Below, piece by piece: positions 17,751 through 27,486 of a DNA stretch of 47,010 nt. The notes beneath the pieces are model-generated. The model saw only the letters and a list, made by a program, of their open reading frames with translations. It ran no database searches and had not been told where the DNA came from. Position 1 is the stretch's first letter. Each line of letters opens with the position of its first letter. Source of the DNA: a bacterium. GTDB taxonomy: Bacteria; Verrucomicrobiota; Verrucomicrobiia; Opitutales; Opitutaceae. Both the position numbers and the translations under genes were made by a program. Where the stretch lies: the NCBI GenBank assembly GCA_010027235.1, contig RGVP01000005.1:1-47010 (forward strand), read 5' to 3'.

Positions 17751-20159
17751 ATGCGTCCATTGCGTGTTCTGGCCCGAGTTTTCCTCGCGACGTTTGTCGC
17801 CCTCTGCGCAAAGGCGGCGCCCGTCGTCATCTGGGCCTCGGATCCAGTGCGGGCGGGGGAAACCGTGCTGGTGCGCGGCGATGATTTTGGCGCCTCTGCC
17901 CGGGTCGATATCTGTTTAACACGCAACGGTATCACTGGTCATTGGCAGTCAGCTCCGGTGCGGCAACAGACCGGCACCACCCTTAAGTTCAGTCTACCCG
18001 CAGATATCGGGGAGGGCATCGTCGCCTTCAAGATCACCAATCGAGGTGAAACCTCCAGCCCAGCGCTTTTAAACGCGCCCAAAGTCTGGTGGCTGCAAGG
18101 GGACGAGACCGAAACCGCCACGCCCGGCGGTTGGTTACGGCTTTTCGGGCTCAACCTAGAATTACGGTCTGGCGCAGAAATCCTGCTACGCAGTGAAAAA
18201 CAAACGACCCGGATCCTGCCGGAGGCGATCGATGAGTTTTGCTTAAGTGGCCAACTCCCCAAGAACTTAGCCGACGGAGACTACGCCGTGGAGTTCGCCA
18301 ATGGCCTAGCCCAAGAGGCCGCCCGGGTGAACGCCGGCACCCTGCGGGTCAGGGCAAAGCCAGCTACGCCCGCGGGCGTGTATAATGTCGTCGACTTCGG
18401 GGCCAAACCAGCTGAGCCCGGTTACTTTCAATACACCACGGCTATGTTTGCCGAGGGCCAGGTGGACAGCGCCGATGCATTTCAAAAAGCGCTCGATGCG
18501 GCGGGCGCGGCCGGTGGCGGCGTGGTTACCCTGCCGCGCGGTGTGTTTGTATTATCCCACGGGCTGACTATTCCTCTCAACGTGACTTTGCGCGGAGCCG
18601 GTGCGGACCTGTCGGTCCTTTCCTATGTCGATGATATGTTGCCCCGGGAAAAGCGGCTTAAAAAACTCTATTGGGGCGCGCAGCAATATGAACCCATCAA
18701 AGGCCCGGACACCCCGCCGCATCCGTTTTTACTACGTGGTGAAGGGCACTTCACCGTCGAGGATCTGGCGATTTATGCGATCAATCATCACGCGGGCATC
18801 CAGTCTGAACTACCGCAATTTTCCCCCAACGCGGGCCACGTCACCATCCGCCGCGTGATCATGCGGCTGGACCGTTTTATCAATAACGACAAAACGGACC
18901 GCCACTACGCCAACGCTGAGGAGGTCTTTCTCACTCGCTGGAAAGATAAGCGCCGCACCGGTGCGATCGATGTGGGTGGGCCGAATATACAAATCACGGA
19001 TTGCGACATTTACTCCTCGTTGCAGGTGTTGATGCTCAACGGGTCCTCCGGCTATATCGCCCGCAACCAGTTCTCCGCCGTGCCCCGGCACTGGACCGTC
19101 TTTGGGCGGCGCACGGAAAAAGTCATCTTTGAGAACAACGACTGCAGCGATGGCGGCGTGAGCCTGAACAGCGTGCACGACATGGTTACGAATGATGGCA
19201 AGACCCGCATCCCGAGCATTTACTCACGCGAGATCTACATCGCCCGCAACAAGATGAAGGATAGTTACCGGGGGGATCGCGACGGCGGTTTCAATTCGGA
19301 TTTCCACGCGCCGGTGGGCATCTACACGGGTAACATCACCCGTTGCGACGGCCTGAGCCTCGAATTGCCAAAAGAGACCGAGGATCCCGCCTTTGCCACC
19401 AAGTGGAACGGCGCGATTGTCGTCGTCATGGATGGCAAGGGTGCAGGCCAGTATCGTTCTCTGGTCGGCGGCGCGGGCAAGACCTTACAGGTTGACCGTG
19501 GGTGGGATGTGCCGCTCGACCAAACCTCCTTTATCACGGTCTGCAAAGCGCTGGATCACGTCATCGCGGTAGATAATGAAACCCGTGATGCCGGCAATAC
19601 GGTGCTTTTCTGGTGCGGTGGCGTCGAGGTGGTGGCCGCTCGTAATAAGTCGATTCGTGGCGGGGCCATCCAGCAAATCACCATTTCTTACGAAGGACAG
19701 TTTCTCCCCGGTTTACGGGCCCAGTTTTTTGATAACGAAATCATCCAGGGCATCACTTGGGGCGCCTCCTTTATCTTTCCGCGTGGATCGAATATCGGCA
19801 CGATCACTTATCCGCCCGTTTACCATGACCGCACCTTGCAGGCGGACAAGGGGCAGCCGGTTACCGCGCCGGATTATCATGGTCCTATGGCTTTGGATCA
19901 GATTTTCCGTCGCAACCGGATCGCCAACAATGGTCGGTTTATGGTGGGCGGCAACGTGCAGAACGTGCTCTTTGAAAAAGGACGCGTCAGCAATGCTGAC
20001 GTAGGTGTGGAGGTGAGCAGCCGCGGTGGCCGCTGGGCAGATTTCCTTGTCGGTGGCCCCACTGATATCTTAATCAGCCAAAACTACTTCCAAAATGTGG
20101 AAACACCCTACGGCGGCGACCGGCTGAACGAGGCGGTAGTCGTTCCCGCCGCCGAGTAG
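17751..20159 (+). CDS. Secreted pectate-lyase-superfamily (beta-helix) protein with N-terminal Ig-like domains
   Basis: I start at the ATG at 17751 (802 residues) because the in-frame TTG at 17730 precedes the natural signal peptide (MRPLRVLARVFLATFVALCA). Two Ig/IPT-like domains occupy about 25-215 (RAGETVLVRGDDFGASARV). The Pectate_lyase_3-type opening follows (VYNVVDFGAKP, DSADAFQKALDAAGAAGGG, VVTLPRGVFVLS), then a right-handed beta-helix to the end. Likely an extracellular glycan-active or glycan-binding protein; catalytic residues cannot be assigned. Its TAG stop directly abuts the stop of the convergent gene at 20160. Confidence 0.82.
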   Translation: MRPLRVLARVFLATFVALCAKAAPVVIWASDPVRAGETVLVRGDDFGASARVDICLTRNGITGHWQSAPVRQQTGTTLKFSLPADIGEGIVAFKITNRGETSSPALLNAPKVWWLQGDETETATPGGWLRLFGLNLELRSGAEILLRSEKQTTRILPEAIDEFCLSGQLPKNLADGDYAVEFANGLAQEAARVNAGTLRVRAKPATPAGVYNVVDFGAKPAEPGYFQYTTAMFAEGQVDSADAFQKALDAAGAAGGGVVTLPRGVFVLSHGLTIPLNVTLRGAGADLSVLSYVDDMLPREKRLKKLYWGAQQYEPIKGPDTPPHPFLLRGEGHFTVEDLAIYAINHHAGIQSELPQFSPNAGHVTIRRVIMRLDRFINNDKTDRHYANAEEVFLTRWKDKRRTGAIDVGGPNIQITDCDIYSSLQVLMLNGSSGYIARNQFSAVPRHWTVFGRRTEKVIFENNDCSDGGVSLNSVHDMVTNDGKTRIPSIYSREIYIARNKMKDSYRGDRDGGFNSDFHAPVGIYTGNITRCDGLSLELPKETEDPAFATKWNGAIVVVMDGKGAGQYRSLVGGAGKTLQVDRGWDVPLDQTSFITVCKALDHVIAVDNETRDAGNTVLFWCGGVEVVAARNKSIRGGAIQQITISYEGQFLPGLRAQFFDNEIIQGITWGASFIFPRGSNIGTITYPPVYHDRTLQADKGQPVTAPDYHGPMALDQIFRRNRIANNGRFMVGGNVQNVLFEKGRVSNADVGVEVSSRGGRWADFLVGGPTDILISQNYFQNVETPYGGDRLNEAVVVPAAE

Positions 20160-22979
20160 TCAATGCTGCGCCGTCACCCGTAAGAACCGCTTCGGGTGAT
20201 TATTGTCCGGTAAAGTGTAGCTATCGCTGACTTGCACGGTGCGCACGGTGCCGGTGGCGGTTTCCGTGGCGGTGGCGCCGGCTGCTACGGGAGTAAATGC
20301 CGAGCCAGAAGTAGATTGCGCCAAGGTTGACCAAGGACCGCCGACCTCATCCGCGCCCTGAACGATGACGTTGATATCCGTTTTGGAGGTATCCCGGCTA
20401 AACTCCAGATTGAGCTTCGTTCCGCTCATGGTTAGCCTAGTGAGGGGCGTGCTGGATACTTGCAGGGGGTTGCCGCCCAGAGCATATTCCAATAGGTTGG
20501 GTAAACCGTCGCCATCGGGATCGGCGGTGTCAGCGGCGGAAGCCATACCGTTTAAGGTGTAGCCGAAATATAACTGCTTCCAGTTGGTAAAAGGGGTATC
20601 CGGAGTGACGGTCACGTTAAACGAGGTGCTGGCGGACAGCAGCCCGTCGCTAGCGGATACGGTGACGGTAGCGGAGCCGTTTTGGTTTTGTGCAGGGGTG
20701 AGGGTAAGAACTTGATTGCCAAGAGCTATGCGGAATACCCGTTTATCGCTGGGAAAGAGCGCAGTGGAACTTGAGGTCGAAGTCATGGTGAGGTCACTGG
20801 GCTCCGTTTCCATGTCATCCACGCTGATATTCAGCGCCAGCCCCAGGCTATCCTCGGCAAGACTTTGGTTGGCGATCGGGGAAAGGACCGGTGCGGTATT
20901 TGCGGCTGCGCTGGGCGAATTAAAGAAAACCGCTGAATTAGTCGCTGCGATCGGGGTGGTATTGCTCGCGAGGTGGTTTTTAGAAAAATAGTTTTCGGTC
21001 CCGATGGTTTGTGAGTCGATGGCGCCGTTGGGCGAGGTGGTCAGGATGGCGTTATTAAAGGCGAAATTGTGTTCGGTGGAGTAGCCCGTGCGTGCGCCCA
21101 TGCGAATGCCTCGCTGGTTGCCGTTGGCCTTATTGGCCACCAGCGTGTTGTAGGCGGTGGGGCCGGCCGCGTAGGCATAGACGTTAAACGCGATATCATT
21201 ATTATTGGCGGTATTTGCGATGAGTTGGTTGTTCTGGGCGCATTCTTCCACGAAGATCCCGGTTCTTACGTTTCCGGTCAGGACATTAAACTTCGCCAGG
21301 CCTGCCTTGCTGTAGGCATCGAAGTCGATGCCGTCCATGTTTACATTTGATACGATATTATTGCTGAAGATGAAACGGGCGCTGGCGTCTTTGGCCCAGA
21401 TGCCGCGGGCGGCGCCGCCGTCCAAGGTGCAATAACCTACGATACAAGGATTTCCGCCTTTAGAAAAGGCGATTATGTCAGAACCATCCACTCGGGTGGT
21501 TTTGCTGCCAAAGTTTCGTAAATTAACGTGATCAACAAGGACTCGGGCGCAGTTGAGGAAAGCGAAACCATTGCGTCCGGTGGTATTTTTCCCATCAATA
21601 GTGCCGCCCGAGATGGAGATATTATAATTGGTGTTGAGGATATCCCCCGTGCTGATGGCATCGATGCCTGAATCGAGGTTGATGGTGCCGTCGATAACGA
21701 TGCAGGTGTTGGTCAGGGGGACGAGGGTTGCGTCCCCGGTGATAACCGGTGCGGTGAGGCGTAATACAATCACGGCATCGGGTGAGGCGAGGCGGGCTGT
21801 ATCATAAAGCGCCTGAATCTCGGATGTTTTAGTCGCGCCGGTGCTGAGATCTACCCGAGTCTTGCCGGTCACGATGGTGGAGTTGTGGAAATTGGCGGCG
21901 GTGGGGGGGTAGAAGTAGCCCTGATTACCGGCGTTCAGCGGCTTTTGGGTGGTCACTACCACGTGGTTATTACTGGCGCCGGGCGCGGCCAGCGGGGTTG
22001 TGACGGTGGTCTCAAAGGTATTGTCGTATAAGAGATTACCAATCCCAAGTAATTGTATACCGGTAGTTCCAGAGGCGAAATTATTGGACGCGATGATATT
22101 GCGCTGACTCCCCGTGGAGGCGGAGGTGGAGGCGTTGGTGGCGATCGCGGTGGGGTTGCCGGTGAACTGATTATTGGCAATTGAAGACCAACTCGTATCG
22201 GGCAAGGAGACTCCGCTAAGGCTGTTGTTGGTGAGCGTGTTATTTACAATTGTGGCTCTCGAGCTGTTGGTGATGACAATACCTTCCAGGTTATCGCGGC
22301 TTTTATTATCCATGCAAACCGCTTGGGTCGTGTTTACGATGCGCAGCCCCGCTGCGTTGGCGGCCCCGGCGGTATCGCAGCGGGTGATTGTGCACTCGTT
22401 ATCGTAGAGATCGGGTCCGAGGCCTTGTAGTTTTATACCATCTAGCCCAGTGGCGCGGGTGCGGACTTTATCGATATTCACGCGGTTAACGCCGGTGGCC
22501 TCGAGGCCGTAAGCGTTGGCCCCGTTACCTTCTAATTTAATATAATTCACCGAAACATAAGAAGATCCATCACTAATTTTTAGCAGACTGGTCGCGGTGA
22601 TCGAGGCGGACGCGGCAGCTAGCGTGGCGCCGCCGCCGTTCAGGCACATATTGGTGCCGAGCACCAGCGGGCTGGTGGTGACAACGTAGCGGCCGTTCGC
22701 TTTCAGGTTTATGACGATGAGTTTAGTCGGGTTTAGGGTCCGCAGGCTGTTTATTTGGGTCTGCACACCAGTGATAGTTTCCGTGGTATCGTTTAGTGTG
22801 ACGACACTTTCCCCGGAAACTTGTTTATAAAACGTGGTGGTGGGCACGGTAAACAGCGTGCCGACTGGTCCGGTTTGTGCCGGGGCGGGGGGCAGGCTGG
22901 TGCAGGCGAGCAGCCAGAGGCCGAGCCAGCCGAATGAGCTAGGATTACGAAGCTGGGGCCGGGGGTTCCTGGAGTGCAT
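20160..22979 (-). CDS. Secreted double beta-helix protein with Ig-like and C-terminal DPDGDG module
   Basis: The 939-residue protein has an N-terminal signal peptide after a basic n-region (1-35, ending PAPAQ). Two beta-helix halves follow (about 55-350 and 375-660); the second has the motif DGIDFDAYSKAGLAKFNVL, like the paralogue at 12.6 kb. A cadherin/Ig-like domain lies at about 690-790 (APVLSPIANQSLAEDS). The last 140 residues form a module with ADTADPDGDGLPNLLEYALG and the end KRFLRV, also found in the proteins at 35.9 and 41.6 kb. The ATG is 1 nt after the phosphatase stop, so it is the last gene of a three-gene operon. Binding or cleavage of a uronate polymer is plausible but unproven. 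Confidence 0.82.
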   Translation of the reverse strand: MHSRNPRPQLRNPSSFGWLGLWLLACTSLPPAPAQTGPVGTLFTVPTTTFYKQVSGESVVTLNDTTETITGVQTQINSLRTLNPTKLIVINLKANGRYVVTTSPLVLGTNMCLNGGGATLAAASASITATSLLKISDGSSYVSVNYIKLEGNGANAYGLEATGVNRVNIDKVRTRATGLDGIKLQGLGPDLYDNECTITRCDTAGAANAAGLRIVNTTQAVCMDNKSRDNLEGIVITNSSRATIVNNTLTNNSLSGVSLPDTSWSSIANNQFTGNPTAIATNASTSASTGSQRNIIASNNFASGTTGIQLLGIGNLLYDNTFETTVTTPLAAPGASNNHVVVTTQKPLNAGNQGYFYPPTAANFHNSTIVTGKTRVDLSTGATKTSEIQALYDTARLASPDAVIVLRLTAPVITGDATLVPLTNTCIVIDGTINLDSGIDAISTGDILNTNYNISISGGTIDGKNTTGRNGFAFLNCARVLVDHVNLRNFGSKTTRVDGSDIIAFSKGGNPCIVGYCTLDGGAARGIWAKDASARFIFSNNIVSNVNMDGIDFDAYSKAGLAKFNVLTGNVRTGIFVEECAQNNQLIANTANNNDIAFNVYAYAAGPTAYNTLVANKANGNQRGIRMGARTGYSTEHNFAFNNAILTTSPNGAIDSQTIGTENYFSKNHLASNTTPIAATNSAVFFNSPSAAANTAPVLSPIANQSLAEDSLGLALNISVDDMETEPSDLTMTSTSSSTALFPSDKRVFRIALGNQVLTLTPAQNQNGSATVTVSASDGLLSASTSFNVTVTPDTPFTNWKQLYFGYTLNGMASAADTADPDGDGLPNLLEYALGGNPLQVSSTPLTRLTMSGTKLNLEFSRDTSKTDINVIVQGADEVGGPWSTLAQSTSGSAFTPVAAGATATETATGTVRTVQVSDSYTLPDNNHPKRFLRVTAQH

Positions 22980-22980
22980 C

Positions 22981-24423
22981 TCAGGGCGTTTTCTCGATTT
23001 GATATAAAAGGTTTCCGTTATCGTCGCGGAAGTATAGGCGCAGGATATCTTGGTCGTGGGCCTTCGTGGCTATTTCTACGTGCAGGAAACCTCCGGTGGG
23101 TTCTTTATAGTGATAGGGCTGGATGATTTTCCCTTGTGGATCGGTCGAGGTAGGCTGGCCGGGGTATTCTCCTAGGATGGAGTTTTCATCGTTGAGGGCG
23201 CCCACCGAGAACTCTTCGACCCCGCTCGGGTGGATACTATGATACTGCCAGTGGCGGTCGCCGGAGAGGATTATGACGTTTTCGATTCTCTCCTGTTTTA
23301 ACCAAGCGAAAAACGCATCCGCCTCGTGGCGGAAGCCGCGGGGGTTGGTGTGGTTGTCGTTTTTGCTTTTACGATCCGGCCCGACCATCGGGGTGGGGCT
23401 GATCAACAGCTTCCAAGTAGCATGGCTTTCTCGCAGGGTTTTTTCCAACCAGGCTTTTTGTTGGGCACCCCAAATGGATTTAGCGGGTCCATCCGGCAGC
23501 GTGTTGGGCGATCTGTAATCACGACCCTCCAAGAACCAAAGTTGCACGCGGGGGTGGATGCGCACGGTGCGATAGGTGGGCGTGTCCTTATCACCCTGCG
23601 GCATCAGGGGCAGTTGCTCGCGAAACAGGTCTTCGCCCGTCTTGGCGGTGGGGGCTTCGTCGCCTTCACGGTCGGCGTCATCGAAGCGAAAATCGTGGTC
23701 GTCTTTGGCCCAATAGGTGGGGCAGTCGCTAAAAAACTCGATCAGACGCGGGAACCGGAATTGTTCATGCCATTTTTGGCGCAGTTCCGGCAGGGTCTTG
23801 GCCGGATGGGCTTTGGGGAAATCGTAGTAAACTGCGTCACCTGCGCAGATAAAGAAATCCGGCCGCAGCATGCGCATGGCGGCGAATACGCGGTAACCAA
23901 GTCGTTTATCCTCCTCCGTCGCGGTCACGGGGCCGTCGCCGTTGGCGATGCCGCTCATGAACGCAGAGTAGTGCATGCAGTTGCCCATGCAAAACGACAC
24001 CGGTGTGGCGCCGTCGAGCGGCGCGAGGGTTTTGAAACTGCGCGTGGGGCCGTGGCGGCCGGGGCTTTCGGGTGTGCCAAGCTGCAGGCGGTAATAATAA
24101 CGCCGGCCGGGGCTGAGGCCTTCCAGAGTGGTGCGGATGATGTAGTCGTTTTCAGGGGTAGCGGTGAGCCAGGCCGTGCGTTTGGCATCGGTGAAATCGG
24201 CCTGCTCGCTCCACTCGAAGGCGGCCGTGCCCGCGGCGCCCGGGATATCGCCATCGGGGGTGAGTTCGGGGCCGGGTAGCGCGGTGAGGCGGGATTGCAG
24301 CAACACGCTCGTAGGGCCGATTTCGCCCGCCAGCTCGCCTTGGGCGTGATAAACGGGGGCGGAGCAAAGCAGGTTGGCTAGGGCTAGCCACACTACGAGC
24401 CGGCCGATTCGAAATCTTTTCAT
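22981..24423 (-). CDS. PhoD-like alkaline phosphatase/phosphodiesterase
   Basis: The 480-residue protein has a signal peptide (1-28). An N-terminal Fn3-like PhoD_N region (30-135; GLSPGRRYYYRLQLG) precedes the metallophosphatase domain. The visible metal-site motifs are AGDAVYYD, WAKDDHDF, EGRDYRSP and LSGDRHWQYHS, in the order expected for PhoD. It lies between a secreted GH2 (32 nt gap) and a beta-helix protein (1 nt gap). This context suggests a phosphate ester or diester on a glycan, or a general phosphate-scavenging role. The start is preceded by CTACCCCATCTCGCCC. Confidence 0.87.
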   Translation of the reverse strand: MKRFRIGRLVVWLALANLLCSAPVYHAQGELAGEIGPTSVLLQSRLTALPGPELTPDGDIPGAAGTAAFEWSEQADFTDAKRTAWLTATPENDYIIRTTLEGLSPGRRYYYRLQLGTPESPGRHGPTRSFKTLAPLDGATPVSFCMGNCMHYSAFMSGIANGDGPVTATEEDKRLGYRVFAAMRMLRPDFFICAGDAVYYDFPKAHPAKTLPELRQKWHEQFRFPRLIEFFSDCPTYWAKDDHDFRFDDADREGDEAPTAKTGEDLFREQLPLMPQGDKDTPTYRTVRIHPRVQLWFLEGRDYRSPNTLPDGPAKSIWGAQQKAWLEKTLRESHATWKLLISPTPMVGPDRKSKNDNHTNPRGFRHEADAFFAWLKQERIENVIILSGDRHWQYHSIHPSGVEEFSVGALNDENSILGEYPGQPTSTDPQGKIIQPYHYKEPTGGFLHVEIATKAHDQDILRLYFRDDNGNLLYQIEKTP

Positions 24424-24455
24424 GGGCGCGAGATGGGGTAGGGGCGGAACCGGGC

Positions 24456-27356
24456 CTAGGGTTTCTTTTCAGGCGGAGGCTCCATGTCCTTGACCCATTC
24501 ACCGGCTGAGCGCTTGCCCGCGGCCTCCTCGCGGAAAAGCCGGCTCAATTCCTCCTCGTTCAGACTGACGAGATCGCTGCGGGCAGCGCTGGCGAGGTAG
24601 TGCACCAAGCTCGCCCGCAATTGGCGCCGCATCGGGTCGGTCAGGTTGGTTTCGCTCAGATTCACGGTGCTCACCAGCAGGTGTCCGCGGCCGACCCTAG
24701 CTTCGAAAACCAGACCGAGCTTTTGATTTCGGGCAAAGGAATCGATTACCTGAACGATGGGGCGGAGGGATTTATTAATCGTATCCAGCACGACGGCTCC
24801 GGGCGCTGGCGTGAGCACGCCCCACCATTGCCAGTCGCTGTGTTCGGCAGTCGGGAAATCCGCCAGTGCGGGATGTCGATCGTGAATCAGCAGCCCCATG
24901 GTGCCGGCTTGGCTGGTGAAATAAACAGGGCTCCAGAAGGCGGGCAGGAAGGCGGTGTCCTGATGCTGGCGCAGGGCGGCGGCGGGCGGCAGGTAGAGCA
25001 CGCGGGCGCCGGTTTGCAGCGCGGCTTTAGCCCGGGCGAGCGAGTCGGTCACCGTCACGCCGGCGGCTTCCACGGCCGGCGCGGGTGGCACGATCCAGAT
25101 TTTCCACGAGTTACCGGCTTTGGCGGCTGGGGCTTGGATGCGAAGCACGGCGGTGACGGGTTTTTCCAGAAGCGGGAGGGCCAACTCGATAGTGCCCCCG
25201 GGTTGGTTAGCGCCGAGGGCGAGGCCAACGCCGGCGAGGGTGCCGCGGGCGAGTGACTGGCCGGTGGTCGTGGTGAGTTCCCATGTGGCGCCAAGGTCGG
25301 CGATGGGGTGTTCGGAGTAATTCGCCCACTCGACGGGCGCGGTGAGTTTTTCGCCCGCGGTGAAGACACGTTTGGGTAGGCGCACGAGCGGCACCACCGG
25401 AGCGGCTGCCTCGCGAAAGGCGGCGGGGTCTGCGATGCCCTTGGTGTCCCAGAAAGAATCCAGCAGGCCCACATGGGCGGTGCCTTGGCCGGGGTAATCG
25501 TGCAGATCGAGCAATTGGTAACCCGCGAGGCCGGGCGTGCGCAGGGCTAGTTCCAGTTCCTGCTTGTAGAGCTCGGCCGAGAACAGACCGGAAGCCCGCG
25601 TAAAATCCGCCGCCTGCTCCAGCAGGCCCGCCTGCTGGAGATCCTCGCGGATAGCCTCCAGATTGATGGGGCGGAGCACGCCGGTATATTTGGGGATCTC
25701 GGCGAGGTTGGGGAATACCGTCCACTGCCCGATCTCGTGGGTCAGCAAGGGACGGGCGGCGCGACTGAGGATGTTGCGAAAATCGACCGCGGTGTTGGGG
25801 GCTTCGCTGAAAAAGCTCTGTCCGCGCATGCCCTCGATTTTGCCGTTCACGCGAAAGGCGCGCTCGACCAGAAAGTCATCCGTGCCGGGCGGGCCGTCGC
25901 GTTCGCCGACTTTGGGCGGGGCGTCCGCTACCCACAGGCGGTTGGAGGTGAGGGTATAGAGCCGCCGCCTATCGGCCTGCTGCAGTTCGGCCAGCAGGGT
26001 TTTCATGAACTCGTATTGCCCGTGCAACTCGTTCCCCAATGAAAATAGGACGAGCGAGGGGTGGTTGCCGTAGGCCGCGAAAATCCTCGCCGCCTCGGCT
26101 CGCACCCAGGCCACGCGGCCGGCATCACCATTTTTACCGAGGTCGCCTGCCCAGAGCGGCAGCTCCGCTTGCAGGTAGATACCTTCCGCATCCGCCGCCG
26201 CGAAACAGGCCTCGGGCGGGCAGTAGGAATGGAAACGCATGTGGTTGAGCCCCCATTCCTTCAAGATGCGAAAAAGCCGGCGCCACTCGGCGACGTCCAT
26301 GGGCGGATAACCGGTCAGCGGAAACGATGCACCTTCGTGCGTGCCCCGAAAAAAAACCGGCAGATCGTTCAGCGTGATGGTGGTGCTGTTCGCGGCAATT
26401 TTTCGATAGCCGAAAATCTGCCGGCACGTCACCGCGTCCGCTCCGGGTCGAACTAGCGAGACGCTTAGGGTGCAGAGCGAGGGATGGAATTCGCTCCAGA
26501 GCGGCAGGGATTGCGCGCCCTTCAGGTCGATGGTCGCTTCGCCGCCGTCCGCCGTCCAGCGCACCGGCACCGCCACCTCGAAGGCGAGGCCCGGGCCGGT
26601 GATTTTTGCCTTTAGGCTCCCTTCGCCGATCTGGCCCGTGAGGTTGCCGATTTTTACCTTGGCGGAGGCCTTGGCTGGATCGGGTTCGATCTCTATTTGC
26701 TCAATCCAGATGCGGGGCGTGGCGCGTAGCTCGATCGTTCCGGCGATGCCGTTCCAGATGGATTGAGTATCCTCAATGTAACCGTGGGATCGACCAATGT
26801 CGAATTGCTGCCGGTTATCGACGCGGATCACCAGTTCATGCCGACCTACGCTGGCTTGAGCGGTCAGGTCGAATTGGTGGGGGGTGCTGAGGGAGTTTTC
26901 CTTACCGATTTCGACGCCATCCAGCCACACTTGGCTCTCCCAGAGCACGCGCTCCAAAAACAGGAGGACGCGGCGACCTTCCCAGGTGGGCGGGATCTCG
27001 ATCGATCGACGATACCAAGCCGGGCCGATGTAGGAGAACTTGCGGTGCAGGCGGGCAAGGCCATCCTTGCTGACTATCGGCTTTACGCTCAGCGGGATGC
27101 CAAGGTTTGCTTGATCGGTGGTGCCTGGCAGCGGCAACTGGTCCGCGAATTTTACGCCCGGCTCCATCCAGCCTTGGCCGGCCCCCATGATTTTAGGGTC
27201 TAGCCGGACTTCCCAGTTTCCCGCGAGGGATTGTGTGGCCTCTTCACTGCGGGCGCCGGTTGCTCCGGCCAAGCAGCCCCAGACCAGTGCCAGACGGGAA
27301 AGCAGCCCGGGTCTGCAACAAATAACGCGCACCATTTCCGATAAATTGAGGGGCAT
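24456..27356 (-). CDS. Secreted glycoside hydrolase family 2 enzyme
   Basis: This 966-residue protein has an N-terminal signal peptide (about 1-38, ending GATGARSEE). A GH2 sugar-binding domain (AGNWEVRLDP, then RRVLLFLERVLWESQVWLDG) and an Ig-like domain lead to the TIM barrel. E443 in SLGNELHG is the predicted acid/base and E541 in LLTHEIGQW the predicted nucleophile. The C-terminal region (about 770-930) resembles a glutamine-amidotransferase-like domain with few active-site features. It opens a minus-strand operon with the PhoD-like phosphatase and a beta-helix protein. Beta-galactosidase or beta-glucuronidase activity is likely, substrate unknown. Seven C residues directly precede the ATG. 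Confidence 0.87.
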   Translation of the reverse strand: MPLNLSEMVRVICCRPGLLSRLALVWGCLAGATGARSEEATQSLAGNWEVRLDPKIMGAGQGWMEPGVKFADQLPLPGTTDQANLGIPLSVKPIVSKDGLARLHRKFSYIGPAWYRRSIEIPPTWEGRRVLLFLERVLWESQVWLDGVEIGKENSLSTPHQFDLTAQASVGRHELVIRVDNRQQFDIGRSHGYIEDTQSIWNGIAGTIELRATPRIWIEQIEIEPDPAKASAKVKIGNLTGQIGEGSLKAKITGPGLAFEVAVPVRWTADGGEATIDLKGAQSLPLWSEFHPSLCTLSVSLVRPGADAVTCRQIFGYRKIAANSTTITLNDLPVFFRGTHEGASFPLTGYPPMDVAEWRRLFRILKEWGLNHMRFHSYCPPEACFAAADAEGIYLQAELPLWAGDLGKNGDAGRVAWVRAEAARIFAAYGNHPSLVLFSLGNELHGQYEFMKTLLAELQQADRRRLYTLTSNRLWVADAPPKVGERDGPPGTDDFLVERAFRVNGKIEGMRGQSFFSEAPNTAVDFRNILSRAARPLLTHEIGQWTVFPNLAEIPKYTGVLRPINLEAIREDLQQAGLLEQAADFTRASGLFSAELYKQELELALRTPGLAGYQLLDLHDYPGQGTAHVGLLDSFWDTKGIADPAAFREAAAPVVPLVRLPKRVFTAGEKLTAPVEWANYSEHPIADLGATWELTTTTGQSLARGTLAGVGLALGANQPGGTIELALPLLEKPVTAVLRIQAPAAKAGNSWKIWIVPPAPAVEAAGVTVTDSLARAKAALQTGARVLYLPPAAALRQHQDTAFLPAFWSPVYFTSQAGTMGLLIHDRHPALADFPTAEHSDWQWWGVLTPAPGAVVLDTINKSLRPIVQVIDSFARNQKLGLVFEARVGRGHLLVSTVNLSETNLTDPMRRQLRASLVHYLASAARSDLVSLNEEELSRLFREEAAGKRSAGEWVKDMEPPPEKKP

Positions 27357-27486
27357 GGGGGGGTAATGGGAAAAGGTAGGCTAAACTTCGACGCGCGGGA
27401 AGATTTATTCACCCCATTTCTGAGGAATGAAGAATTAATGTTCACTTTTGTAGCCCGTCACGCTTGTTCTCAAAGGCCCCTTTATC

